Positions 34,520-43,039 of a stretch of 64,000 nucleotides of DNA are shown here, in pieces. This DNA comes from Hyalangium ruber (GTDB taxonomy: Bacteria > Myxococcota > Myxococcia > Myxococcales > Myxococcaceae): NCBI RefSeq assembly GCF_034259325.1, contig NZ_JAXIVS010000008.1, positions 310,001 through 374,000 on the forward strand. Reading direction: 5' to 3'. A program made the position numbers and the translations under genes. Within the stretch, counting starts at the first letter, position 1. Each line of letters starts with the position of its first letter. The notes beneath the pieces are model-generated. The model saw only the letters and a program-made list of their open reading frames with translations, was not told the DNA's origin and made no database searches.

Positions 34520-35400
34520 TGAAGGGCATTGTTCTCGCCGGCGGCTCGGGCACGCGCCTGTACCCGCTCACTCGCGTCGTCAGCAAGCAGCTGCTGCCTG
34601 TCTACGACAAGCCGATGATCTACTACCCGGTCACCACGCTGATGCTGGCGGGGATCCGGGAGATCCTCATCATCTCCACGCCCACGGATCTGCCGCGCTT
34701 CCGCGAGCTGCTGGGCAACGGAGACCAGTGGGGCGTGCGCTTCGAGTACGCCGAGCAGCCGCGCCCCGAGGGCCTGGCGCAGGCCTTCATCATCGGCCGC
34801 CAGTTCGTGGGCAATGACACCTCGTGCCTCATCCTGGGCGACAACATCTTCTACGGCCACGGCCTGAGCGAGATGGTGCAGCGCTCCGCCAAGCGGACCC
34901 AGGGCGCCACGGTGTTCGGCTACTACGTGAAGGATCCCGAGCGCTACGGCGTGGTGGAGCTGGACGCCAACAACCGCGCCCTCAGCATCGAGGAGAAGCC
35001 GGCCAAGCCGAAGTCCAACTACGCCGTCACCGGCCTGTACTTCTACGACCAGCAGGTGTTGGACATCGCCGCCAACCTCAAGCCCGGCAAGCGCGGCGAG
35101 CTGGAGATCACCGACGTCAACGCCGAGTACCTGCGGCGCGGCCAGCTCCAGGTCGAGGTGATGGGGCGCGGCTACGCGTGGCTGGACACCGGCACGCACG
35201 AGTCGCTGATGCAGGCCTCCAACTACATCGAGATCATCGAGCGCCGGCAGGGCCTCAAGGTCGCGTGCCCCGAGGAGATCGCCTTCCGCATGGGCTACAT
35301 CACCGACTCCCAGGTGGCGGCCCTCGCCGAGCCCATGCGCAAGAACGAGTACGGCCAGTACCTGCTGGACCTCATCTCGAACAAGGGGGCCATCTCGTGA
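34519..35400 (+). CDS. rfbA: Glucose-1-phosphate thymidylyltransferase
   Basis: 293 residues. The nucleotidyltransferase signature is [13 protein letters not shown], followed by [26 protein letters not shown] and ITDVNAEYL are also typical of RmlA. It makes dTDP-glucose from dTTP and glucose-1-phosphate, the entry step, and is usually feedback-inhibited by dTDP-rhamnose. Two ATGs lie side by side (34516 and 34519); the second gives the standard N-terminus and a TGATG overlap with rfbD. The stop overlaps the GTG of rfbC. Confidence 0.97.
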   Translation: MKGIVLAGGSGTRLYPLTRVVSKQLLPVYDKPMIYYPVTTLMLAGIREILIISTPTDLPRFRELLGNGDQWGVRFEYAEQPRPEGLAQAFIIGRQFVGNDTSCLILGDNIFYGHGLSEMVQRSAKRTQGATVFGYYVKDPERYGVVELDANNRALSIEEKPAKPKSNYAVTGLYFYDQQVLDIAANLKPGKRGELEITDVNAEYLRRGQLQVEVMGRGYAWLDTGTHESLMQASNYIEIIERRQGLKVACPEEIAFRMGYITDSQVAALAEPMRKNEYGQYLLDLISNKGAIS

Positions 35401-35954
35401 AGGTCACCCCCACCGAGATCCCCGGCGTGCTCATCATCGAGCCGAAGGTCTTCGGCGACGATCGCGGCTTCTTCCTGGAGACGTTCAACGCCAAGCGCTA
35501 CGCGGAGGCCGGCATCCCCGGGCCCTTCGTGCAGGACAACTACTCGCGCTCGGTGAAGGGCACGCTCCGGGGGCTCCACTTCCAGGAGCCCCAGCCGCAG
35601 GGCAAGCTGGTGCAGGTGGTGGCGGGTGCCGTGTGGGATGTGGCGGTGGACATCCGCAAGGGCTCGCCCACCTTCGGCAAGTGGGTAGGGGTGGAGCTGT
35701 CCGCCGAGAACCGGCGCCAGTTCTGGGTGCCGCCCGGCTTCGCGCACGGCTTCTACGTGCTCTCCGAGTCCGCCGACTTCCAGTACAAGTGCACCGCGCT
35801 CTACGCCCCGGAGAATGACCGCGGCATCCGCTGGGATGACCCGGCTCTGGCCATCGCCTGGCCGCTGTCCGAGGGAGCGCCGAAGCTGTCCGCCAAGGAC
35901 GCCGCCGCGCCGCACCTGAAGGACGCGCCCGTACTGCCCGTGTACCCAGGCTGA
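35397..35954 (+). CDS. rfbC: dTDP-4-dehydrorhamnose 3,5-epimerase
   Basis: 185 residues from a GTG that overlaps the rfbA stop (GTGA). This is a cupin-fold epimerase with [11 protein letters not shown], the catalytic histidine in LRGLHFQ, and [12 protein letters not shown], all standard for RmlC. It converts dTDP-4-keto-6-deoxyglucose to the L-rhamno form. It completes the set of four enzymes, so this operon alone can supply dTDP-L-rhamnose to glycosyltransferases such as the divergent GT4. Confidence 0.96.
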   Translation: MKVTPTEIPGVLIIEPKVFGDDRGFFLETFNAKRYAEAGIPGPFVQDNYSRSVKGTLRGLHFQEPQPQGKLVQVVAGAVWDVAVDIRKGSPTFGKWVGVELSAENRRQFWVPPGFAHGFYVLSESADFQYKCTALYAPENDRGIRWDDPALAIAWPLSEGAPKLSAKDAAAPHLKDAPVLPVYPG

Positions 35955-35961
35955 GCACCCG

Positions 35962-35984
35962 GGCCCCCTGAGTGGTGGGGGGCC
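35962..35984 (+). terminator. Candidate hairpin after the rhamnose operon
   Basis: GGCCCCC (35962-35968) pairs perfectly with GGGGGCC (35978-35984) around a nine-base loop, starting eight bases after the rfbC stop. Only TT follows, so termination without a T run is uncertain. Confidence 0.4.
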
Positions 35985-36025
35985 TTCCAATCCCGCTATG
36001 CTGGGCTCCATCTCAAGGAGAACGC

Positions 36026-37492
36026 ATGGCGGCTGCCTGGCTCACCCGGCTTCCTTCCTTTCGAGGCGAGCTCTCCCAGGACGCGAAGGTGCTCGACATC
36101 GCGGAGCTGGACTTCGGGAAGATCCGACAGCGCCGGCCCGCGGTCGTCCTCAAGCCCGCGACCGTGGAGGACGTCGTCAGCGCCGTCCAGTTCTGCAGGC
36201 GGGAGGGCATCGCCCTGGCCGCGCGGGGCAGCGCCCACTCGGCCGGCGCGCAGATGATGGCCCCCGAGGGCCTGGTCATCGACATGAAGTCCATGGGCCG
36301 CGTGCTGTCCATGGGGGACGACTTCGTCGAGGTCGAGGGCGGCATCATGTGGCGCCAGCTCCTCGAGGCCACTCTGGAGCGCGGGCTCACACCCCCCGTG
36401 GTTACCGACTGGCTGGGCGTCACCGTGGGCGGCACGTTGTCCATGGGCGGCTTCGGCTTCATGTCCTTCCACCGGGGCACCCAGATGGATCACATCCTCG
36501 AGCTGGAGGTGGTCACCGGTGAAGGCGAGCGGGTGACGTGCTCGCCCACGCGCAACGTGGAGCTGTTCGATGCCGTGCGCGGCACGCATGGCCAGTTCGG
36601 CATCATCGTCCGGGCGAAGCTCGCCGTGGAGCGCGCGCCCCAGGCCATCCAGGTGACGCAGTGTACCTATGGCGATGTGCGGGTGATGCTCGCGGACTTC
36701 ATGCGGCTGTCCCGCGAGGTCGGCACGGATCTGATCCACGCGTTCGCCGCGCAGAAGACCGAGGCGTCCATCCGCACCAAGATGAACTCCACGGAGCGGC
36801 TCAACTTCCGCCCCGAGGACGTCGCCGCGGCCATCCAGAGCGTGCGTGGCCCCTGGGTCTACAACCTCGAGGTGTGCGATCTCATCCCCGCCGAGGGCAA
36901 GCCCCGGCGCGCGCCGCTCGATCCGTCCACCCTCCAGTGTCTGCCCGGCCTTCGCGATACGTGGTCGATGTCCTGGAAGGAGTTCTGCCTGCGGCTGCCG
37001 CCCCTCATCCTCGAGGAGCAGTACCGGGGCGCGGCGCCGCACCCGGAGATCTGCATCTTCGTGCCCTTCGCCCACGCGCCCGACTTCCTGGCCTCCGAGC
37101 TGGAGCGGCTGCACCCCGAGCGCGACATCGGCAACGGCCCGGTGCTCATCTTCCCCATCGATCGGCGCAAGGTGAGCCCCAGCCTGTTCATGCTCCCGCA
37201 GAACGATACGCACTGCCTCTTCTTCGGGCTGCTGCGCCGCGCGGATCCGCCCACCCCCGAGCGCATCGCCCAGCAGCTCGCCGACAACGAGCGCATCTAC
37301 GGCGCCGCCCAGCAGGTGGGCACGGTGCGCTACTGCTGTGACGTGGTGCCCGAGAGCGCCGCCTTCTGGAAGCAGCACTTCGGGCCGCACTGGCCCCGGA
37401 TGGTGGAACTCAAGCGCAAGTACGACCCGGACAGCGTGCTCTGCTCCTCCTGGGGCAGGGCCACTCTGGAAGAGCGAGGAGGCAAGTCATGA
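36026..37492 (+). CDS. FAD-binding oxidoreductase, cytokinin dehydrogenase-like
   Basis: 488 residues, cytoplasmic. The start at 36026 follows AAGGAG. It is a PCMH-type FAD-binding oxidoreductase: RRPAVVLKPATVEDVVSAVQ opens the FAD domain, and ARGSAHSAGAQ is where covalent or tight FAD contacts occur (GRGHS-like region; the residue pattern G-S-A-H-S is present). VTVGGTLSMGGFGFMSFHRG and VVTGEGE follow, as in cytokinin dehydrogenase and related amine or alcohol oxidases. The C-terminal half (about 240-480) resembles the cytokinin-binding-type substrate domain. It is coupled by an ATGA overlap to the VOC-SRPBCC gene, so both should act in one pathway. Substrate unknown. Confidence 0.85.
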   Translation: MAAAWLTRLPSFRGELSQDAKVLDIAELDFGKIRQRRPAVVLKPATVEDVVSAVQFCRREGIALAARGSAHSAGAQMMAPEGLVIDMKSMGRVLSMGDDFVEVEGGIMWRQLLEATLERGLTPPVVTDWLGVTVGGTLSMGGFGFMSFHRGTQMDHILELEVVTGEGERVTCSPTRNVELFDAVRGTHGQFGIIVRAKLAVERAPQAIQVTQCTYGDVRVMLADFMRLSREVGTDLIHAFAAQKTEASIRTKMNSTERLNFRPEDVAAAIQSVRGPWVYNLEVCDLIPAEGKPRRAPLDPSTLQCLPGLRDTWSMSWKEFCLRLPPLILEEQYRGAAPHPEICIFVPFAHAPDFLASELERLHPERDIGNGPVLIFPIDRRKVSPSLFMLPQNDTHCLFFGLLRRADPPTPERIAQQLADNERIYGAAQQVGTVRYCCDVVPESAAFWKQHFGPHWPRMVELKRKYDPDSVLCSSWGRATLEERGGKS

Positions 37493-38535
37493 GCCGCAAC
37501 ATCAGCACGGCCCTGCCCATCTGGACGGCGCCCAGGGGGCTCCCGGTGCGGGCCCGCAGGCTGGACCACTACACCCTCATCGTCCCGGATGCCGTCGCCT
37601 CCGCCCGCTACCACGTCGAGGTGCTCGGCTTCCGGATGCAGCGCATCCAGCCGCTCAATGTCGGCTCGGCCCCACAGGGCGAGTACGACATGCTCAACTA
37701 CGTGCTGGAGCTGCCCGACAACCCCGGCTGCGTCATGGTGGTGACCGAGGGACTGACGAAGGAGTCCATCTTCCACCGGTACATGGAGCGCTACGGCGCC
37801 GGGGTCCACCACATCGCCTATGAGGTGGACGACATCCAGGCGTCCTTCGACTCGCTGCGCGAGTCGAACATCCCGCTGACCTCGGACCACGTGCTGAACG
37901 ATCCGCTGTCGGGCCTGCGCCAGGTGTTCCTGGACCGGAAGGGGCCCGGCTACTTCATCGAGCTCATCGAGCGCACCGAGGTGGCCACGAGCGGGAAGTT
38001 CGTCGACGACAACATGATGGCGCTGGCGCGGACGATGAACGGCTATCTCACGCCGGCCGCGGCTCCCGCGCAGGCTCCGGCCCCCTCGCGGCTGCTCAAG
38101 CGCGCCATCCGCCAGGACGCGGCACGGGTGGTCGAGTTCCTCGTCGACCCGGCCAACCTGCCGAAGTGGACCGGGCACCAGACCGTGCGCTGCGTGAGTG
38201 GCCGCTGGATCGAGATCCGCCGGATCGGCGACGTCGATCTGGACATCGAGTTCCACTCGGACTCGCGCACCGTGCTCTTCCGCTGGAGCTTCCAGGGGCA
38301 GAGCCGGCAGGTGGGCTTCAAGGTGCTGCCCGAGGGCGAGGGCCACTGCCGGGTGGAGGTGGAGCTGCCGCCGCTACCGCCCGAGCGCCTGGCGCCGATG
38401 GCGGCCATCATCGAGGCCGAGCTGGTGATCCTCGCGGCCCTGATGGAGGGCGAGCCGGACCGCCCGGAGCTGGCGCCGCTGCGCGAGAAGGTGGACCAGT
38501 ACCACCTCGACGTCTACCAGCGCCGCCAGCTGTAG
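37489..38535 (+). CDS. VOC-family dioxygenase-like domain fused to an SRPBCC domain
   Basis: 348 residues. Residues about 22-165 form a vicinal-oxygen-chelate domain resembling extradiol dioxygenases and 4-hydroxyphenylpyruvate dioxygenase. Candidate metal ligands are His in LDHYTLIVPD, His in GVHHIAYEV and Glu in GYFIELIER. After an Ala/Pro linker (about 188-200), residues 200-325 look like an SRPBCC (START/polyketide cyclase-like) ligand-binding domain (IRQDAARVVEFLVDPANLPK, later GHCRVEVELPPL). The fusion is unusual. It overlaps the flavoprotein gene by four bases. It may oxidise or isomerise the product of that enzyme; this is inference. Confidence 0.8.
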   Translation: MSRNISTALPIWTAPRGLPVRARRLDHYTLIVPDAVASARYHVEVLGFRMQRIQPLNVGSAPQGEYDMLNYVLELPDNPGCVMVVTEGLTKESIFHRYMERYGAGVHHIAYEVDDIQASFDSLRESNIPLTSDHVLNDPLSGLRQVFLDRKGPGYFIELIERTEVATSGKFVDDNMMALARTMNGYLTPAAAPAQAPAPSRLLKRAIRQDAARVVEFLVDPANLPKWTGHQTVRCVSGRWIEIRRIGDVDLDIEFHSDSRTVLFRWSFQGQSRQVGFKVLPEGEGHCRVEVELPPLPPERLAPMAAIIEAELVILAALMEGEPDRPELAPLREKVDQYHLDVYQRRQL

Positions 38536-38536
38536 C

Positions 38537-39694
38537 TCACTTCCCCATGCTCACGAGCAGCGCCTGTTCGGGCTCCTGCTCGTGGGCGTCCTCCTCGTGC
38601 GGCTCCTCGGTGGGCCCCTGCTCCTGCTCCTGGTCCTGCGCGGTGATGAGCGAGGCCAGCTCCTCCAGGAAGCGGTGGGTCTGCTCGAGGGTGCCCGTGG
38701 AGACGCGGATCCACCCCGGCATGCCGTACTCCGAGCCGTGGCGCACCCGGACGCCTTGATCCTTGAGGTGCTCGGTGATGGCGATGTCGTCCCCGCCGCA
38801 CTGGATCATCACGAAGTTGGTGACCGAGGGGATGTAGGCCAGGCCGAGCCGCTCGAGCTGGGCGCACATCTCGTCTCGCACGTACTCGTTGAGCCCGCGC
38901 ACCGCCTCCAGGTGCGCCCGATCCTCGAGCGCCGCGCTGGCGGCGAGCTGGGCCAGGCAGTTCACGGTGAAGGGATCTCTCACCTGCCGCAGCGCCGAGG
39001 TGATCCACTCCGGCCCCACGCCATACCCCACGCGCAGCCCCGCCAGCCCGTACGCCTTGGAGAAGCTGCGCAGCACCAGCACGTTGCGCTCGGCCCGCAC
39101 CCAGTCGACGCCGTCGGGCATGTCGGGGCCACACGCGTATTCGAAGTAGGCCTCATCGAGCACCACCAGCACGTGCTCCGGGACCGTGTCCATGAACTCG
39201 ATCAGCTCCTCGTGCGACACCGGTCGCCCCGTGGGGTTGTTCGGGTTGCAGACGAAGACGACCGAGGTCTGCTGCCCCACGGCGTCGGCCATGGCCAGCA
39301 GGTCGTGGCGGTAGTCCGGCGTCAGCGGGACGATGACCGGCGTACACCCCTTGCGGTGGGTGAAGTACCGGTACATGGGATAGCTGGGGTCGGCGAAGAC
39401 CACCTCGCTGCCCGGCTTCATGAAGGAGTCGGCGATCAGCCGCAGCACCCCGAAGGCCCCCGCGCCCAGCACGATGTTGCCGGGGTCTACGTCGAGGTAT
39501 TGGGAGATGCGCTCCTCGGTGAAGGAGCAGTCCCGATCCGGGTAGCGGCTGGCGCGCCCCATGCTTTCCAGGATGGCCCGCCACGCCTTGGGGGCAGGCC
39601 CGAGCGGGTTTTCGTTCGAAGACAGCTCCGCGGGCTCGATGACTTCCAGCGAGGGTGCTGGCTCCACCAACAGGCCACTTCGGGCAAGCATCAT
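38537..39694 (-). CDS. PLP-dependent aminotransferase, histidinol-phosphate aminotransferase-like
   Basis: 385 residues, fold type I. It has SSNENPLGP near the N-terminus, VFVCNPNNPTG, DEAYFEYA and the PLP lysine in SFSKAYGLAGLRVGYG, all as in HisC and its relatives. Such enzymes transaminate histidinol phosphate, aromatic amino acids or other keto acids. After residue about 350 there is a glutamate/glutamine-rich tail (AQDQEQEQGPTEEPHEEDAH) not usual for HisC. AGGAG precedes the start. It is convergent with the VOC-SRPBCC gene, one base apart. With no other histidine genes nearby, a role in the local pathway rather than histidine synthesis is likely. Confidence 0.85.
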   Translation of the reverse strand: MMLARSGLLVEPAPSLEVIEPAELSSNENPLGPAPKAWRAILESMGRASRYPDRDCSFTEERISQYLDVDPGNIVLGAGAFGVLRLIADSFMKPGSEVVFADPSYPMYRYFTHRKGCTPVIVPLTPDYRHDLLAMADAVGQQTSVVFVCNPNNPTGRPVSHEELIEFMDTVPEHVLVVLDEAYFEYACGPDMPDGVDWVRAERNVLVLRSFSKAYGLAGLRVGYGVGPEWITSALRQVRDPFTVNCLAQLAASAALEDRAHLEAVRGLNEYVRDEMCAQLERLGLAYIPSVTNFVMIQCGGDDIAITEHLKDQGVRVRHGSEYGMPGWIRVSTGTLEQTHRFLEELASLITAQDQEQEQGPTEEPHEEDAHEQEPEQALLVSMGK

Positions 39695-39806
39695 GGGATG
39701 CTCCTAAGCTGTAATTCTGGATGTCTCTTGGAATCTAAGGATGTGCCAATATTCACCTTATACCGTAAAGCAGGGCTACTTGGGTAGATGCCCCCTGTCC
39801 GTCTGA

Positions 39807-40172
39807 TCAGTCCACCCAGGGTCCTACCCCCGCAAGCGCGGCGGGTTTGGGCAGGGAGCGCCGGTACTCCTCGCGCATGTGGCGGGGTTCCCAGTCGATC
39901 TCCGGGTCGAAGCTCACATCCACCGACAAAATGCCCTCCAGCGCTTGGAGCCGCTTCTCGGCCTCCATGGCGAAGCGCGGCCCCATCATGCAGCACGGGG
40001 AGGTCAGCCTCATGCGCAGCTCCACGTGGTGGCCCCCCGCCTCGGCCTCGCGCAGCCGCAGCTCCTTCACCAGCCCCATCGTCACCAGCCCCGCGGGCTT
40101 GCCGATGCCCACGCTGCACGGGTCCTTCACCTCGTCCAGGGCCTGCTCGATGGCCTCTCTCAGGGTGCTCAT
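39807..40172 (-). CDS. DUF59/MIP18-family protein (PaaD/SufT-like)
   Basis: 121 residues of the DUF59 domain found in SufT, PaaD and eukaryotic MIP18, which help assemble or insert Fe-S or other metal centres in target enzymes. Visible signs are DEVKDPCSVGIGKPAGL near the start, then RMRLTSPCCMMGP (the conserved cysteine region) and VSFDPEIDWEPRHM. Its start overlaps the end of the upstream amidohydrolase gene by four bases (ATGA), so the two are co-translated; maturation of a partner metalloenzyme is the obvious guess. Confidence 0.85.
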   Translation of the reverse strand: MSTLREAIEQALDEVKDPCSVGIGKPAGLVTMGLVKELRLREAEAGGHHVELRMRLTSPCCMMGPRFAMEAEKRLQALEGILSVDVSFDPEIDWEPRHMREEYRRSLPKPAALAGVGPWVD

Positions 40173-41326
40173 GACTGGCTCCCTCCGCGCGACCAGGGCG
40201 CCGCCAACGTGGTGCGCCGGGAGAACTCATCGCCCTGGGCCTGCTGGCGCAGCTTCGCCGTGTCCAGCCCGAGGATGCGCGCCTGGGTGCCGCCCAGCAT
40301 CGCCCGTTTGATCGCCGGAGTGAGCGCCGGGAAGCCGTAGCCCTCCTGCATGTCCTCGGGGATCTGGAAGTTCCAGAAGGCCTCCAGGAAGGGCTGCGGG
40401 TGGATGACGGGCACGCCCGTGCCCCAGACGATGCGCTCGGCGGCCCCCACCATCATCAGCGCGCCGAGGATCTCCGCCAGCTTGCGCGGCGCGTAGAAGA
40501 TCAGGGCGCTGGTGCCCTCGAGGTTGATGGTGACGTTCGCGTTGTAGGTGGCCTGCAGCGCCGTGTCCTCGAGGAAGGCGAAGCCGCCATGGAAGATCTC
40601 GAAGTTGAGGCCAGGGAAGGAGGTGGCCGCCGGGCCGATGTCGCGCATCTCGAAGAACTCGTGACCCAGCGGGCCGAAGGCGATGGCCTTGTGCATGGCC
40701 ACCGTCTTGATGCCCTTCTTCAACATGCGCTCGTAGAGCGGGAACATGAACTTCTCGTCGTCCAGCCGGATGCCGCGCACCTGCCCGCCCACCAGATCCA
40801 GCGGGTAGAACTTGATGGCGGAGGCCTTCTCCTCCTCGATGAGGCGATCGAGTTCCTCCAGGGCATCCGGGCGGTAGGGGCTCATGCCGGCGTAGAGGAT
40901 GACGCGGCCCGGCCAGCGCTCCCGCATCTGCTGGCCGATGTGCATCGGGCCGCCGCCGTCCTTGAAGAGCGAGTAGATGGGCAGGCTGTGGTAGACGCAC
41001 GCGTCGATCGTGCTCTCGCTGAAGAGCGAGTGGGCGATGAGCTCCACGTCCTGCATGCCGCGCAGCTTCGGGTCCAGCAGCCACTTCTTGTCGGCGCGCG
41101 GGCTGTAGAACTCGTGGATGCCCCACAGCGCGTTGACGAAGATCTTCGCGTAGGAGCCGGGTACGTGGTTGCTCTCGGCGAAGTGGTAGGTGTGGGCCAC
41201 GCCGTCGATGACGAAGAGATCGTCCGGCAGGCTCTCCCACGCCTTGCCGCCGGAGATGGCGGCGGCGGCTTTGGGCTCCAGCAGGTGTACGTTGCTGCGC
41301 AGGGTGCTGCGCGAGGCGGTCGTCAT
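40169..41326 (-). CDS. Amidohydrolase-2 family metal-dependent hydrolase
   Basis: 385 residues, cytoplasmic. The protein belongs to the amidohydrolase_2 (ACMSD-like) group. An N-terminal metal-site candidate is FVIDGVAHTYHF; later come VILYAGMSPY, AIKFYPLD (the strand that can carry a metal-bridging lysine), VAMHKAIAFGP, FEIFHGGFAF (histidine after strand 6) and IVWGTGVPVIHPQP near the end, where relatives have a catalytic aspartate. The substitution there makes the chemistry uncertain. The family includes decarboxylases and hydrolases of cyclic or aromatic acids. It is coupled to the DUF59 gene and divergent from the alpha/beta hydrolase at 41424. Confidence 0.82.
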   Translation of the reverse strand: MTTASRSTLRSNVHLLEPKAAAAISGGKAWESLPDDLFVIDGVAHTYHFAESNHVPGSYAKIFVNALWGIHEFYSPRADKKWLLDPKLRGMQDVELIAHSLFSESTIDACVYHSLPIYSLFKDGGGPMHIGQQMRERWPGRVILYAGMSPYRPDALEELDRLIEEEKASAIKFYPLDLVGGQVRGIRLDDEKFMFPLYERMLKKGIKTVAMHKAIAFGPLGHEFFEMRDIGPAATSFPGLNFEIFHGGFAFLEDTALQATYNANVTINLEGTSALIFYAPRKLAEILGALMMVGAAERIVWGTGVPVIHPQPFLEAFWNFQIPEDMQEGYGFPALTPAIKRAMLGGTQARILGLDTAKLRQQAQGDEFSRRTTLAAPWSRGGSQS

Positions 41327-41423
41327 GTTGTCCCCTCCGTTTCCTGGGCGCTGGCCCAGGGCAGGGGAGAGGTTAGCGGACCCTTCCGTTAGGGCATACT
41401 GAGCGGGCCCGGAGGCTGGCCCG

Positions 41424-42239
41424 ATGCCCTACGCGCCGATCGAAGAAGGGACGCTCTATTACGAGGAGTACGGCTCGGGGCCGCCGTTGCTGCTCGTCTC
41501 CGGCCTGGGCGGGACCAGCGCCTACTGGCGACCGCAGCTCGAGGCGTACTCGAAGCGCTACCGCGTCATCCTCCATGACCACCGAGGGTGCGGCAGGAGC
41601 ACGCGCTCGGAGATCTCCTACTCCGTCGATCAGATGAGCCGCGATGTGCTGGCGCTCATGGACCACCTGCGCCTGGAGCGCGTACACCTGCTGGGCCACT
41701 CGACGGGCGGGGCCATCGGCCAGACGATCGCCGTGACGGCCCCCGAGCGGCTGCGCAGCCTGGTGCTGTACGCGAGCTGGGGACGGACGGACGAGTTCTT
41801 CCGCCGCGCCATGGAGAGCCGCAAGGCGCTGCTGGAGCGCTCCGGCCCCGAGGCCTTCATCCGGGCCACGCCGCTCTTCCTCTTCCCGCCGTGGTGGATC
41901 CATCGCTTCCCCGAGCGGGTGGCGGCGCTGGATCAGGTGTCGCGCGAGGGCTTCTCCGGCGTCGCCATCACGGCGAGCCGCTGCCAGGCCATCATCGACT
42001 TCGATCGGCTGGCCGAGCTCGGGCGCATCCAGGCGCCGACGCTGGTGCTCTGCGCCCAGGACGACTTCCTGACACCCTTGTACCTCTCGGAGGAGCTGGC
42101 GCGGCACATCCCCGGCGCGAGGCTCGTGGCGCTCGCGCGGGGCGCACACGCAGCCTCACAGGTGGAACCCGAGCCCTTCGATCAGGCGGTGCTCGGGTTC
42201 CTGGAGGAGGCCGAGGCGCGTTACCAGGAGACTTCGTAG
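41424..42239 (+). CDS. Alpha/beta hydrolase (RutD/enol-lactonase-like)
   Basis: 271 residues. It contains LLLVSGLGGTSAYWRPQL (oxyanion region), HDHRGCGRS, the nucleophile elbow LLGHSTGGAIGQ (serine about 93), an acid-bearing VLCAQDDFLTP and a C-terminal histidine in RGAHAASQ. These fit the 3-oxoadipate enol-lactonase/RutD branch, which cleaves lactones, carbamates or C-C bonds after ring opening. In the 36-42 kb island it would be a late ring-fission or hydrolysis step. Its 3' end overlaps the convergent gene at 42221 by 19 bases. Confidence 0.85.
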   Translation: MPYAPIEEGTLYYEEYGSGPPLLLVSGLGGTSAYWRPQLEAYSKRYRVILHDHRGCGRSTRSEISYSVDQMSRDVLALMDHLRLERVHLLGHSTGGAIGQTIAVTAPERLRSLVLYASWGRTDEFFRRAMESRKALLERSGPEAFIRATPLFLFPPWWIHRFPERVAALDQVSREGFSGVAITASRCQAIIDFDRLAELGRIQAPTLVLCAQDDFLTPLYLSEELARHIPGARLVALARGAHAASQVEPEPFDQAVLGFLEEAEARYQETS

Positions 42240-42787
42240 GTGCAGGTGGTGTTGCCCTGCTTGCGGCAGCTTCCAGGCTTGTGGACCACGCGCACCCAGA
42301 GCGCTCCGGGCGGCTTGAAGCGCTCGCTCAGCGCCTCCAGCAGCCCCTCGTCCAGCTCGCACATGTACTCGTTGTCCGTGGTCACCTGGGCGCTGCGGGC
42401 CCCCGTGGACTCGAAGACGTACTTGCCGATGTAGCCGGGCCCGCGGTGGCAGATCCGGTAGACGGAGTCGAGCGAAGCGAGCGCCTCCTCCAGCGACAGG
42501 TTGGCGGAGCTGAAGCGCACGTGCTCCAGGAGCTTGCGGCCGATGGACTTCATCGTGCTGGGGCCGATGCGCTCCGTGATGACCTTGAAGGCATCTAGCG
42601 CGTTGCGGAACGGGTACCACTGAGCGCCATCAATGGGGTCCAGCCCATGGCTGGCGAGGATCTTCCGGGCGTGTGATTCGATCAGCGACATCGCCTCGAG
42701 CACCGACAGGAGTCCCTGCCCGCTCACCATCACCTGGGTCGCGGGGGTTCGCTGCGGTGGAGAGGAGACCTTTTCTCCGAGCATCAT
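42221..42787 (-). CDS. V4R/heme-NO-like sensor domain protein, uncharacterised
   Basis: 188 residues. The helical segment YPFRNALDAFKVITERIGPS and the end of the protein (VRVVHKPGSCRKQGNTTC, followed by TYEVSW) resemble small sensor proteins with a 4-vinyl reductase (V4R)-type domain, where a cysteine pair at this place binds a ligand or metal. The match is weak and the family is not certain. It is a stand-alone gene, convergent with the alpha/beta hydrolase; no DNA-binding domain is visible. Ligand sensing or an adaptor role in myxobacterial signalling is inference. Confidence 0.55.
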   Translation of the reverse strand: MMLGEKVSSPPQRTPATQVMVSGQGLLSVLEAMSLIESHARKILASHGLDPIDGAQWYPFRNALDAFKVITERIGPSTMKSIGRKLLEHVRFSSANLSLEEALASLDSVYRICHRGPGYIGKYVFESTGARSAQVTTDNEYMCELDEGLLEALSERFKPPGALWVRVVHKPGSCRKQGNTTCTYEVSW

Positions 42788-43039
42788 CCTTCCAATATAG
42801 CGAAGGTCTCACCCGCTTGTGCAACGCGACCTGACCCCGAGTGCGCGTGGTGGCTCGCGATGATCACCCGAGGTGGAGTGTCGGATAGCCAACACGCCCC
42901 TTTTGTCGGGAAAGTCGGTCATTTTCGTTAAGTCCGCCGCCTGCTCACCAGGCGCTCGAGCGAGCGCTCGTGGGCGGGGGAGCACCCGCTCTGTAGGGAA
43001 TGCGCATCCTCTTCAACGGGACACCGTGGAGGAGGCGAA

